This document shows, piece after piece, positions 1 to 7,437 of a stretch of DNA of 35,528 nucleotides. The notes beneath the pieces are model-generated. The model saw only the letters and a list, made by a program, of their open reading frames with translations. It was not told the origin of the DNA and searched no databases. The stretch spans positions 1 to 35,528 of the forward strand of contig QHTD01000060.1 of the NCBI GenBank assembly GCA_003220675.1, written 5' to 3'. The DNA is from Candidatus Rokuibacteriota bacterium (GTDB lineage Bacteria > Methylomirabilota > Methylomirabilia > Rokubacteriales > CSP1-6). The position numbers and the translations under genes are program-made. Positions within the stretch are counted from its first letter, which is position 1. Each line of letters opens with the position of its first letter.

Positions 1-420
1 GGCGCCGACCTGCTCGATGGCCTCCAGAATGCCCGCCAGCGTCTGCGGTTCGAGGGACAGGACCGTGCGCGTGCCCGGCAGCGCGACATCGAGCCGGTGC
101 ACCGCCTTCGCCACCTCCTCATACGAGATGGCGCACACGTCGCAGAGCTCCTGGGTCAGGATCAGGTCCGGCTCGAGCCGCTCGAGCAACGCCTGATCCA
201 GCGTGTAGATGCTGCTGCCGCTGTGGGCAGCCGCCGTGACGTGGTTGTGGATCTCGCGACTGCTGGCCTGCCCCTGATCGACGCGGCTGCGCGTGATAAC
301 GGGAACCTCGCGCAGCCCGGGGGGGAGATCACACTCGTGAGTGACGGCGACGAGCTGATCGCCGAGGCCCAGGGCCAGGACGATGTCCGTCGCGCTCGGC
401 AGCAGCGAGCAGATGCGCAT
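1..420 (-). CDS. BtuF-like cobalamin-binding protein, cytosolic type (partial, C-terminus off the left edge)
   Basis: The minus-strand frame begins MRICSLLPSATDIVLALG and continues open to the window edge (140 codons seen). This is the N-terminal lobe of the helical-backbone metal/cobalamin receptor fold (TroA/BtuF superfamily). The motif TQELCDVCAISYEEV is typical of the cobalamin-binding paralogues that lack a secretion signal, and no signal peptide is present here. The ATG is preceded by GGAGGAA and lies 16 bp after the btuD stop, so it is the last visible gene of the B12 operon. By context it binds a corrinoid, but a cytosolic binding protein cannot serve BtuC from outside the membrane, so its role is unclear. 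The ORF track shows only shadow frames here; the start was chosen from the ribosome-binding site and the family N-terminus. Confidence 0.8.
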   Translation of the reverse strand, partial: MRICSLLPSATDIVLALGLGDQLVAVTHECDLPPGLREVPVITRSRVDQGQASSREIHNHVTAAAHSGSSIYTLDQALLERLEPDLILTQELCDVCAISYEEVAKAVHRLDVALPGTRTVLSLEPQTLAGILEAIEQVGA

Positions 421-436
421 GCGGGTCTTCCTCCGT

Positions 437-1261
437 CTACACGTGGCCAGCGACGCCGCGGCCGTACAGCAGCCGCACGCGGGGCGGGCCGGTCCCGGCA
501 TCCGTGTCCACACGCACCGCGCAGCCGTACACCGACGCGATCAACGACTCGTCGAGAACCTCGGCAGGCGCGCCGAGCCGCGCGACCCGTCCATCGGCGA
601 GCAGCAGCAGGCGATCGGCGACTTCGGCTGCCAGGTTCAGATCGTGGGAGACGAGCAGGACCGTCAGGCCCCGCTGCCGGTTGAGGCGCCGCAAGAGCGC
701 GGCCGTCTCCGCCTGGTAGCGGAGGTCGAGGTGCGCGGTCGGCTCGTCCAGGACGAGCAGGCGCGGCTCCTGGGCCAGCGCCCGTGCGATGATCGCCCGC
801 TGGGTCTCGCCGCCGCCGAGCGACGCGAGCGCCAGCGGCGCGAGGTCGAGCACGCCTGTCGCGTCCATCGCGGCGCGCGCGGCTCGCACGTCCGCCGGAT
901 TCTCGAAGTAGCGCCCAGGGGCGTGCGGGTAGCGACCCATCAGCACCAGCTCCTCGACCGTGAACGGAAAGTCCCGCGATACGCCCTGTGGGACGACGGC
1001 GATCCGGCGCGCGAGCGCTGCCCGTCCCCAGTCGCGCAGTCGCTTGCCCTCGAGCGCGATCTCGCCTTCTCCGGGTTCGAGCACGCGCGTGAGGAGCCGG
1101 ATCAGCGTGGTCTTGCCGGAGCTGTTCGGACCGATGACGCCGACGATCTCGCCCGGCGCGATCGCGAAGGAGAGATTCGCAAGCCTGAACGGGCGCGCGC
1201 GGTACTTCGCCGACGCGGGATACGCGAAGCCGACGGCGCGGAACTCGGCGAGCGCGGTCAC
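437..1261 (-). CDS. btuD: Cobalamin/siderophore-type ABC transporter ATP-binding protein BtuD
   Basis: 274-residue ABC ATPase of the FepC/BtuD/HmuV family that would power uptake through BtuC. Walker A is GPNSSGKTT near residues 45-53. The signature loop is the variant SLGGGETQR instead of LSGGQ, followed by the Walker B segment LLVLDEPTAHLD and the switch histidine in LLVSHDLN. It starts at a GTG whose last two bases are shared with the btuC stop codon (GTGA overlap), which fixes the start and implies translational coupling. It is the sixth gene of the riboswitch-controlled cobalamin operon. Substrate is inferred from the operon, since this ATPase family also serves iron-siderophore and haem importers. 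Confidence 0.9.
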   Translation of the reverse strand: MTALAEFRAVGFAYPASAKYRARPFRLANLSFAIAPGEIVGVIGPNSSGKTTLIRLLTRVLEPGEGEIALEGKRLRDWGRAALARRIAVVPQGVSRDFPFTVEELVLMGRYPHAPGRYFENPADVRAARAAMDATGVLDLAPLALASLGGGETQRAIIARALAQEPRLLVLDEPTAHLDLRYQAETAALLRRLNRQRGLTVLLVSHDLNLAAEVADRLLLLADGRVARLGAPAEVLDESLIASVYGCAVRVDTDAGTGPPRVRLLYGRGVAGHV

Positions 1262-2277
1262 AGCGTACCCCGGTAGCGCGTGCGGAGGAGATAGACGAAG
1301 AAGGGCGCGCCACAGAACGAGGTGATCACACCGACGGACAGCTCCGCCGGCGCCACGACGTTGCGCGCGACCGTGTCGGCGACCAGGAGGAAGATGGCGC
1401 CGCCCACGAGGGACGTCGGCACGAGGAGTCGGTTGTCGGGCCCGAGCAGCATCCTGAGCGTGTGCGGGACGACGAGCCCGACGAAGCCGATGGGTCCCGC
1501 GAAGGCGACGACGCTCGCGGTGAGGAGCGCCGCGCCGGTGAAGATCATGAGCTTCAGGCGCTCGGCGTTCACGCCGAGCTGCTGCGCCGACTCCTCGCCG
1601 AGGGCCAGGAGGTTCAGCTCGCGCGCGTGGCTCAGCACGAGCCCGAATCCCGCCGCGAGGAGAAGCGCAAAGAGCCCGAGCGCGCCCGGCGGGATCGGCG
1701 CGAGGTTGCCGAGGAGCCAGTGGATCACGCCGCCGAGCCGGTTGAAGTCGAGGAGCGAGATGATCACGGTGATCGCGGAGGCGAAGAAGATCCCGACGAT
1801 GACGCCCGCGAGAAGGAGCGTCTGGATCTGGATCGCCGCCCGGCCCACCGCGGCGATCAGGTAGACGGCGGCCGCCGCCAGAAGGGCGCCGGCGAAAGCG
1901 AAGCCGGTCAGCCCCACCGCCTCGACCACCGTGAGCCCGAGCCCGAAACTCTGGCCGATGACGACGCCGAACGCGGCGCCGCCCGAGATGCCGAGCACCG
2001 AGGGCTCGGCGAGCGGGTTGCGCGTGAGCGCCTGGAACGCGACCCCGGCGACCGCGAGCGCCCCGCCCGCCAGCGCCGCCACGGCGATTCGGGGCAGGCG
2101 GATCGAGAGGGTCACGACGCGCTCGACCGACTCGGCGGCCGCGCGCCCCGTCACGGCGCCGATCACGGCGCCGGGCGAGATCGCAGCGCTCCCGAGGAAG
2201 AGCGCCGCGGCGGCGACGGCCACGAGGAGCCCGACGAGCCCTCCCAGCACGAGAGCAAGCCGTCCCTGCGGACTCAC
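1258..2277 (-). CDS. btuC: Cobalamin ABC transporter permease BtuC (FecCD family)
   Basis: 339-residue polytopic inner-membrane protein of the FecCD/BtuC family. The start is the GTG that overlaps the btuF stop (GTGA), giving VSPQGRLALVLGGLVGLL as the first membrane segment. The longer ORF in the track adds about 110 arginine-rich residues that belong to another frame. Family hallmarks include ALAVAGVAFQALTRNPLAEPSVLGISGGAAFG and, near the C-terminus, GFVGLVVPHTLRMLLGPDNRLLVP, the cytoplasmic coupling region that contacts BtuD. With btuF upstream and btuD downstream it forms a complete importer. Vitamin B12 specificity is inferred from the riboswitch and the cob genes. Confidence 0.92.
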   Translation of the reverse strand: MSPQGRLALVLGGLVGLLVAVAAAALFLGSAAISPGAVIGAVTGRAAAESVERVVTLSIRLPRIAVAALAGGALAVAGVAFQALTRNPLAEPSVLGISGGAAFGVVIGQSFGLGLTVVEAVGLTGFAFAGALLAAAAVYLIAAVGRAAIQIQTLLLAGVIVGIFFASAITVIISLLDFNRLGGVIHWLLGNLAPIPPGALGLFALLLAAGFGLVLSHARELNLLALGEESAQQLGVNAERLKLMIFTGAALLTASVVAFAGPIGFVGLVVPHTLRMLLGPDNRLLVPTSLVGGAIFLLVADTVARNVVAPAELSVGVITSFCGAPFFVYLLRTRYRGTL

Positions 2278-3149
2278 TTGAACGCCTCGGGGTGGATCGC
2301 GCGCGCGAGCTGCTCGAGGCCGTCCACGACGCGCGGACCGTAGCGGTGGAGGAGGTTCCCGTCCACGCGGTGGAGCCGTCCAGCGCGGATCGCGGGCAGG
2401 CTCGTGAGGCGCTGCCACTTCGTCTCGTCGATCGGCCCGGTGTTCGCGCCGTGGTTGGCGAGGAGGATCACCTCGGGCGCCTTCGCCACGGCCGCCTCGA
2501 GGCTGTAGCGCGGGTACGCGTCCGCCTCGCCCGCGGTGACGGGCTCCCCGCCGGCGAGCCGGATCAGCTCGGTCACGAGCGCCGTGCGCCCCGGGACGAT
2601 GAGCGGCTCGGGCCACAGCACGTAGAGGACGCGCGGCCGCGGCTGCGGCGCGACCGCGCGTTTGACCGCCTCGATGCGCCGCTCGAGGCGCGCGAGCACG
2701 GGGCCCATCGCGCGCTCGCGCCCGGTCAAGGCACCGAGCCGCGCGATGAGGTCGGTGACGTCGCTCACGAGGTGGGCGGCGACGAGATACGTCGGGATGC
2801 CGAGGCGCTTGAGCTGGGCGAAGGTTTCCTCGCTGTTGCCTTCGGTCGTCGCGATCACGAGGTCGGGCTTGAGCGCGACGATCGCCTCGAGGTTGGGATT
2901 GACCATGCCGCCCACGCTCGGCCGCTGGCGTGCCGCCGGCGGGTAGTCGCAGAAGTCGGTCACGCCGACCAGCCGCTCCTCGGCGCCGAGCGCGTAGAGG
3001 ATCTCGGTGACGCTCGGGACGAGCGAGACGATGCGCGCGGGCGGCGCCGCGAGCGTCACCTCGCGACCGAGCATGTCGCGCGCCGAGAACGCGGCGGCGG
3101 GCGGGGCGACCGCAAGGAGGACCCCGACGGCGAGGGCGGGCGCTCTCAC
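2274..3149 (-). CDS. btuF: Periplasmic cobalamin-binding protein BtuF
   Basis: Periplasmic binding protein of the BtuF class. The preferred start is the GTG overlapping the cobB stop (GTGA), giving a short signal peptide MRAPALAVGVLLAVAPPAAAF and 291 residues; the ORF track extends six codons further to 3167. The mature region contains the family pattern RIVSLVPSVTEILYALGAEERLVGVTDFCDYP, then NLEAIVALKPDLVIAT, the long backbone helix and EPLIVPGRTALVTELIRLAGG. It should capture corrinoids and dock on BtuC, encoded immediately downstream. Unlike the second BtuF-like protein at the left edge, it is clearly exported. Confidence 0.9.
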   Translation of the reverse strand: MRAPALAVGVLLAVAPPAAAFSARDMLGREVTLAAPPARIVSLVPSVTEILYALGAEERLVGVTDFCDYPPAARQRPSVGGMVNPNLEAIVALKPDLVIATTEGNSEETFAQLKRLGIPTYLVAAHLVSDVTDLIARLGALTGRERAMGPVLARLERRIEAVKRAVAPQPRPRVLYVLWPEPLIVPGRTALVTELIRLAGGEPVTAGEADAYPRYSLEAAVAKAPEVILLANHGANTGPIDETKWQRLTSLPAIRAGRLHRVDGNLLHRYGPRVVDGLEQLARAIHPEAFK

Positions 3150-4540
3150 GCGCGCGACCCGGCGCACGCGGCGACGAAGGCGCGCGGCAGCTCGGGGTTC
3201 GAGGCGAAGTGGAGGTGGATGTAGCTCATGAGCGTTCGGCCGACGAGATAGCCTTCCGCGCGCGCGGGCGCGCCGCGCTGGGCGACCCGGTAGACACGCT
3301 CGATCCCTGCCGGCACCGGGTCGAGGGTCGAGTAGTGGAACTCATGGCCGCGGGCGACGGCACGCGCGGGCCCGATCGGTGTGTCGCGCGTGAGCACGAC
3401 TTCCGCGTAGCCGAGCGCCATGCGTCGCGGTTCCAGCCTGACGGCGGCGGGGAGCACGCCCACCATCGGATGGGCCACGCCGTCGGCGTCCCCCAACGTT
3501 TCGGCGAGGTACATGAGGCCGCCGCACTCGGCATAGACCGGCCGCCCCGCCTCGGCGAACCGCCTCACCGCCTTCCGCATCGCGGCGTTCTCGGCGAGCC
3601 GCCGCGCGTGGAGCTCGGGGTAGCCGCCGCCGAAGTAGAGGCCATCCACGTCCGGGAGCTCAGAGTCGCGGAGGGGGCTCCAGAACACGAGCTCGGCGCC
3701 CGCCTCGCGAAGCAGGTCGAAGTTCTCCGCATAGTAGAACTGAAACGCCGCGTCGCTCGCGACGCCGATTCGAACAGGTCGGGAGGGGGCCGCCTCCCTC
3801 TGCTCGGTACTACACTCGCCCGGGAGGCGGCCCCCTCCCGACCCGATCGCCAGCGGGGTCGCGAGCGAAAGCAGGCGGTCCAGATCCACAGAGCGCTCGA
3901 CGGCATCGGCGAGACGGCGGAGCTTTCCGGCATCGAGCACTCCCTCCGCCGCCGTCACCAACCCGAGGTGCCGTTCCGGGAGCGTCAGCGTCTCATCGCG
4001 GGCGACGGCGCCGAGCGGTGTCGCGCGGCACGTGGCGGCGATCGCGTCGAGCACCATCCGGCCGTGGGCATCACCGCCCACGCGATTGACGATGACGCCG
4101 GCCAGGTTCAGCGCCGGATCGAAGCTCTCGAAGCCACGAACCACCGCTGCGGCACTGCGAGCGGACGCCCAGGCGTCCACCACCAGCACGACGGAAGCGC
4201 CCAGCCACTTCGCGATCTGCGCCGTCGAGCCCTCCTCGCTCGTGCCGTCGATCCCGTCGAAGCACCCCATCACGCCCTCGGCCACGGCCAGGTGCGCGTC
4301 CTGGGACTGGCGAGCGACGCACGCCTGCACCGCCCGGTATCCGCACATCCAGCCGTCGAGGTTGTACGACGGGCGCCCAGTTGCGAGCGCGTGGAAGCCC
4401 GGATCGATGAAGTCGGGCCCCACCTTGAACGCCTGCACCCGGAGGCCGCGCGCTCGCAGCGCTTCGAGCAGGCCGAGCGTGATCGAGGTCTTGCCCACGC
4501 CGCTCGCCACCCCTGCGACGACGATCACACGCGTTGTCAT
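3146..4540 (-). CDS. cobB: Cobyrinate a,c-diamide synthase (CobB/CbiA)
   Basis: 464-residue glutamine- and ATP-dependent amidotransferase that amidates the a and c carboxylates of cobyrinic acid or its hydrogenobyrinic counterpart. The start MTTRVIVVAG overlaps the cobT stop (ATGA); the 786-residue ORF in the track is an over-extension. The N-terminal domain has the P-loop VVAGVASGVGKTSITLG and AEGVMGCFDG. The C-terminal GATase_3 domain has LYFGGGYPELHARRLAEN, the nucleophile cysteine in YAECGGLMYL and the HEFHYSTLDP segment. Between the domains, residues about 233-254 (GSGGGRLPGECSTEQREAAP) are encoded by a perfect 22-bp inverted repeat that interrupts the linker in frame. The catalytic parts look intact, so the enzyme is probably active. 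Confidence 0.93.
   Translation of the reverse strand: MTTRVIVVAGVASGVGKTSITLGLLEALRARGLRVQAFKVGPDFIDPGFHALATGRPSYNLDGWMCGYRAVQACVARQSQDAHLAVAEGVMGCFDGIDGTSEEGSTAQIAKWLGASVVLVVDAWASARSAAAVVRGFESFDPALNLAGVIVNRVGGDAHGRMVLDAIAATCRATPLGAVARDETLTLPERHLGLVTAAEGVLDAGKLRRLADAVERSVDLDRLLSLATPLAIGSGGGRLPGECSTEQREAAPSRPVRIGVASDAAFQFYYAENFDLLREAGAELVFWSPLRDSELPDVDGLYFGGGYPELHARRLAENAAMRKAVRRFAEAGRPVYAECGGLMYLAETLGDADGVAHPMVGVLPAAVRLEPRRMALGYAEVVLTRDTPIGPARAVARGHEFHYSTLDPVPAGIERVYRVAQRGAPARAEGYLVGRTLMSYIHLHFASNPELPRAFVAACAGSRA
3777..3843. repeat. Palindromic repeat inside the cobB coding sequence
   Basis: Arms 3777-3798 and 3822-3843 are perfect 22-nt inverted copies (ggtcgggaggggg...) around a 23-nt loop. 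The whole element is translated in frame as part of the CobB interdomain linker. The arms resemble the other TCGGA-GGGG hairpins at 4595, 7409, 12306 and 31545, suggesting one repeat family. Confidence 0.9.
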
Positions 4541-5661
4541 CGGCCCCGTTCGAGCGCCGGCTTCGCCGGCGCAATCCTGTCGCTGGGGGTGGCTTCGGAG
4601 GGGGCCACCGAGGCCCCCTCCGAGGTACTCACGCCCGCGGACTTGAACGTGGCCATCTCGCTCCAGATCAGGGCGGCGGCGCGCGCCAGGTGAATGAACA
4701 GCGCGGCGCCCGTCCCCTCCCCGAGACGCATCTCGAGGTCGAGGTAGGGCGTGAGCCCGAGGCGCTCGAGGATCACCGCGTGGCCCGGCTCGGCCGAGCG
4801 GTGGGAGGCGAAGAGCGCGTGGCGCGCGTCGGGGGCGAGCGTCACGGCGGCGAGAGCCGCAGCGCCAGCGATGAAACCGTCGAGGACCACGGGCACGCGG
4901 CGGGCGGCGCCGACGAGGATCACGCCGACGAGCCCGGCGATCTCGAAGCCGCCGACCCCGGCGAGGACGTCCACGCCGTCGCCCGGATCGGGGGCGTTCA
5001 CGGCGAGCGCGCGGCGGACGACGTCCACCTTGCGGGCGAACGCCGTGTCGTCCACGCCGGTGCCGCGACCTGTGACTCGCTCGGGGGCCGCGCCGGTGAT
5101 CGCCGCGGTGATCGCGCTCGCCGCGGTGGTGTTGCCGATCCCCATCTCGCCGGTGGCCAGAAGGTCGGCTCCCGCGTCCAGCGCTCGCTCGGCGAGCCGC
5201 GCTCCGGTCTCGATCGCGCGCACGGCGTGCTCGCGCGTCATCGCCGGACCGCGCGCCATATTCGCGGTGCCGGGCGCCATCGGGCATGAGACGAGCTCCG
5301 GCGAGCCCGGGATCGGGTTGGCCACGCCGAAGTCGGCGACGACGACGCGCGCCCTCGCCTGGCGCGCGAGGACGTTCACCGCGGCTCCGCCCCGCAGGAA
5401 GTTTTCGACCATCTGCGCGGTCACGACCTGAGGATAGGCGCTGACGCCCTCGGCGACCACGCCGTGGTCGGCTGCGAAGGTGAAGATCACCGGTCGCTCG
5501 ACGCACGGCGTCCCGTCCCGCAACACGGCGAGGCGCGCCGCGATCTCCTCGAGCCGCCCGAGGCTTCCGGGCGGCTTGGTGAGGCTATCGAGGTGACGCT
5601 GCGCCTCCGCGAAGGCGTCGGCCGGCGGCGCGGCGATCGCGCTAAGGAGACTGGAGAGCAT
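4537..5661 (-). CDS. cobT: Nicotinate-nucleotide--dimethylbenzimidazole phosphoribosyltransferase (CobT)
   Basis: 374 residues. CobT activates the lower ligand by making alpha-ribazole phosphate from nicotinate mononucleotide and dimethylbenzimidazole, part of nucleotide-loop assembly. Family features are LDSLTKPPGSLGRLEEIA near the N-terminus, FTFAADHGVVAEGVSAYPQ, the MGIGNTTAASAI loop and LGEGTGAALFIHLARAA, which carries the catalytic glutamate. The ATG at 5661 lies inside the 3' end of cobU (20-bp overlap). The conserved enzyme ends near SEMATF; the last ~30 residues (STSEGASVAPSEAT...ALERGR) are low-complexity and are encoded by a composite palindromic repeat, so the natural C-terminus seems to have been replaced or extended by that repeat. 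Confidence 0.93.
   Translation of the reverse strand: MLSSLLSAIAAPPADAFAEAQRHLDSLTKPPGSLGRLEEIAARLAVLRDGTPCVERPVIFTFAADHGVVAEGVSAYPQVVTAQMVENFLRGGAAVNVLARQARARVVVADFGVANPIPGSPELVSCPMAPGTANMARGPAMTREHAVRAIETGARLAERALDAGADLLATGEMGIGNTTAASAITAAITGAAPERVTGRGTGVDDTAFARKVDVVRRALAVNAPDPGDGVDVLAGVGGFEIAGLVGVILVGAARRVPVVLDGFIAGAAALAAVTLAPDARHALFASHRSAEPGHAVILERLGLTPYLDLEMRLGEGTGAALFIHLARAAALIWSEMATFKSAGVSTSEGASVAPSEATPSDRIAPAKPALERGR
4551..4623. repeat. Composite palindromic repeat (hairpin A plus hairpin B) at the 3' end of cobT
   Basis: Hairpin A is gcgccgg-cttcg-ccggcgc (4554-4572), followed by a spacer containing ctgggggtgg. Hairpin B is a perfect 12-bp stem, 4595-4606 with 4612-4623 (tcggagggggcc / ggccccctccga). 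The same A-spacer-B order is seen around the IS110 insertion at 10729-10747 and 12306-12333. It is translated as the CobT C-terminal tail. Confidence 0.88.
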
Positions 5662-6220
5662 CGTCTGGCCTCACGGACCCCGCCGGCGGGCCCGGCGTGG
5701 CGACGGCTTTGATCGTGAGCGGCACGCCGGCCACCATCAGCACGACGCGGTCGCACGCGGCGGCGACCCGCTGGTTGACGAAGCCGAGGAGGTCGCGGAA
5801 GCGGAGCCCCATCGCGGTCTCGGGGTGCACGCCCTCGCCCACCTCGTTGGAGACGACCGTGAAGGACGTCGCGCGGCGGCCGATCAACTTGGCAAGCGCC
5901 TCGGCCTCGTCGAGGATCGCGTCGTCCGTGTCGCCGCGCAGGAGGCAATTCGAGACCCAGAGCGTCAGGCAGTCCACGACGACCGCATCGAAGGCGTCCT
6001 CGAGCCCGGTGAGGTGCTGGACGAGATCGTACGGCTCCTCGACGGTCTTCCAGTGGCGGGGACGCTCGGCCCGGTGGCGCGCGATCCGGCGCGCCATGTC
6101 GTCGTCGGCGGCGCGCGCCGTCGCGACGAAGGCGACGCGCCTGGAGAGCGCGGCATCCGAGACGGCGAAGCGGCTCTTACCGCTGCGCGCGCCCCCGAGG
6201 ATGAAAAGCGACGACGCCAT
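5642..6220 (-). CDS. cobU: Adenosylcobinamide kinase / adenosylcobinamide-phosphate guanylyltransferase (CobU/CobP)
   Basis: 192-residue bifunctional enzyme that phosphorylates adenosylcobinamide and then transfers GMP to give GDP-cobinamide, the substrate of CobS. The start MASSLFILGGARSGKSRFA gives the P-loop GGARSGKS at once. The guanylylation region RHRAERPRHWKTVEEP and the segment VVDCLTLWVSN are canonical, and SNEVGEGVHPET is the usual late motif. The upstream extension in the ORF track runs through the riboswitch and is not coding. The ATG is preceded by GAGGGAGGA at suitable spacing. It is the first gene after the cobalamin riboswitch and overlaps cobT by 20 bp. Confidence 0.94.
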   Translation of the reverse strand: MASSLFILGGARSGKSRFAVSDAALSRRVAFVATARAADDDMARRIARHRAERPRHWKTVEEPYDLVQHLTGLEDAFDAVVVDCLTLWVSNCLLRGDTDDAILDEAEALAKLIGRRATSFTVVSNEVGEGVHPETAMGLRFRDLLGFVNQRVAAACDRVVLMVAGVPLTIKAVATPGPPAGSVRPDDALQSP

Positions 6221-6249
6221 GCTCCGGGTCCTCCCTCGAAGACCGGTGT

Positions 6250-6425
6250 ACTGGTGCGCGCCCGGGCAGGTCTCCTGGCTCTCGGATCGTCCTACTCCCC
6301 GCGCCTTCCCGGCCTCGCGGCCAGTGGCTCTCCGGCGGGTTTCGTCCCCGATTACAGTGACGGGGTCGCGGCGGCCTTCAACCGCCTTCCCTGGGCCCTT
6401 CGGGGCATCCCGGGGCGCGAACAAC
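6250..6425 (-). promoter_or_regulatory. Cobalamin (AdoCbl) riboswitch controlling the cobU-cobT-cobB-btuFCD operon
   Basis: Read on the minus strand, the leader contains the conserved core in the right order: AGGGAAGGCGGTTGAAGGCC, then GCGACCCCGTCACTGTAAT, the B12 box GCCACTGG (plus-strand 6321-6328), GGGAAGGCG, and the 3' closing segment GAGAGCCAGGAGACCTGCC. These match the cobalamin riboswitch consensus closely. It lies about 30 nt before the cobU ATG, so ligand binding probably blocks translation or transcription of the salvage and uptake operon when B12 is plentiful. The ends of the element are approximate. Confidence 0.95.
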
Positions 6426-6431
6426 GCGCAG

Positions 6432-6460
6432 ACGGTAGCAGAATCGCGCGCGCTGCGCAA
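6432..6460 (-). promoter_or_regulatory. Possible sigma70-type promoter for the B12 operon
   Basis: On the minus strand, TTGCGC and TACCGT are separated by 17 nt, placing the predicted transcription start just ahead of the riboswitch. Match to consensus is only moderate, so position is the main support. Confidence 0.35.
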
Positions 6461-6554
6461 CGCGCCCGGCAGGCGCTCCGGCGGCCCGGAACCGCGTTGC
6501 GCGGGTACGCGTTGTAGATCCGCGTGCTATGTTTGCCGACAAGGAGGAGCCGAC

Positions 6555-7388
6555 ATGGAGATGGAGCGGCGCGATTTCTTGAAGCTCACCGCGGGCGCAC
6601 TCACCTACGCGCTCGCCACCGAATCCACCTGGGCGCAGACGACGAAGGTGGAGGTGCAGTGGCTCGGCCAGGCGTCGACCAGGCTCACGACGCTGACTGG
6701 CAAAGTCATCGTGATCGACCCGTTCCTCACGAACAACCCGAAGACGCCGCCCCAGTACAAGAACCTGGACTCGCTCGGCAAGGTGGACGTGATCCTCGTC
6801 ACCCACGGCCACGGCGACCACACGGGCGACGTGAAGGAGCTGGCGGCGCGGACGGGCGCCCCGGTACTCGGTCCCGCAGGGCTCATCGCGACCATGATCG
6901 ACCTCGGCTGGGTCGCGCCCGAGAAGGGCGTTCGCTTCGGCAAGGGCGGCCGCGTGAACCCGCTCGGCCCGCAGGTCACGATCACGCAGGTGCGCGCGGA
7001 GCACTCGTCGGAGGTCACGGTCGTCGATCCCGTCACGAAGAAGAGCACGACCTATCCGGGCGGCGAGCCGTGTGGCTTCATCGTCGAGTTCGAGAACGGG
7101 TTCAAGCTCTACCATATGGGCGACACGGGACTCTTCGGCGACATGAAGCTGATCGGGGAGTACTACAAGCCCGACCTGGTCATGATCCCCATCGGCGGCC
7201 ACTTCGTCATGGACCCGCGCGACGCGGCGTACGCGACGAAGGAGATGCTCCGGCCCAAGTACGCGATCCCGATCCACTACGGGACGTTCCCGGTGCTCCG
7301 AGGCACGCCGCAGGAGTACCAGGGGGCACTCGGTCAGACGACGGTCCAGGTCTTCCCGATCAGCCCGAGCGACAAGCTCACCTTTTAG
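6555..7388 (+). CDS. Metallo-beta-lactamase-fold hydrolase with Tat-like signal (UPF0173/UlaG-like)
   Basis: 277 residues starting MEMERRDFLKLTAGALTYALA, a twin-arginine-like export signal (RRDFLK followed by a hydrophobic stretch). The start is set by AAGGAGGAGC a few bases upstream. The metal-binding motif is THGHGDHTGD (His84-x-His86-x-Asp88-His89), with further ligands likely in RAEHSSEV, YHMGDTGLFGD and the C-terminal IPIHYGTF. This pattern is typical of the metal-dependent hydrolases annotated as UPF0173 or UlaG-like. Export is unusual for that family, which is mostly cytosolic. Substrate is unknown. The gene is divergent from the B12 operon and convergent with the DedA-rhodanese gene; a palindromic hairpin lies between the two stop codons. 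Confidence 0.85.
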   Translation: MEMERRDFLKLTAGALTYALATESTWAQTTKVEVQWLGQASTRLTTLTGKVIVIDPFLTNNPKTPPQYKNLDSLGKVDVILVTHGHGDHTGDVKELAARTGAPVLGPAGLIATMIDLGWVAPEKGVRFGKGGRVNPLGPQVTITQVRAEHSSEVTVVDPVTKKSTTYPGGEPCGFIVEFENGFKLYHMGDTGLFGDMKLIGEYYKPDLVMIPIGGHFVMDPRDAAYATKEMLRPKYAIPIHYGTFPVLRGTPQEYQGALGQTTVQVFPISPSDKLTF

Positions 7389-7408
7389 GAGGACTAGCGG
7401 CCGAGGTT

Positions 7409-7436
7409 TCGGAAGGGGGGCGAAGCCCCCTTCCGA
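7409..7436. repeat. Palindromic hairpin B between convergent genes (possible bidirectional terminator)
   Basis: tcggaaggggg (7409-7419) and cccccttccga (7426-7436) form a perfect 11-bp stem around gcgaag. It falls between the MBL-protein stop (7388) and the stop of the extended DedA-rhodanese frame (7438). It could terminate both transcripts, but there is no T-run on either side. It closely resembles the copy at 12306-12333. Confidence 0.85.
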
Positions 7437-7437
7437 G

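Noticed and set aside
97-2343. Long plus-strand ORFs opposite the B12 transport genes (e.g. 383-1276, 1462-2343)
   Set aside because: Typical antisense open frames of GC-rich DNA, charged low-complexity products with no domain pattern.
7409-7436. Hairpin as an intrinsic terminator only
   Set aside because: No T-run, and the same sequence recurs elsewhere as a repeat; termination kept as a possible secondary role.
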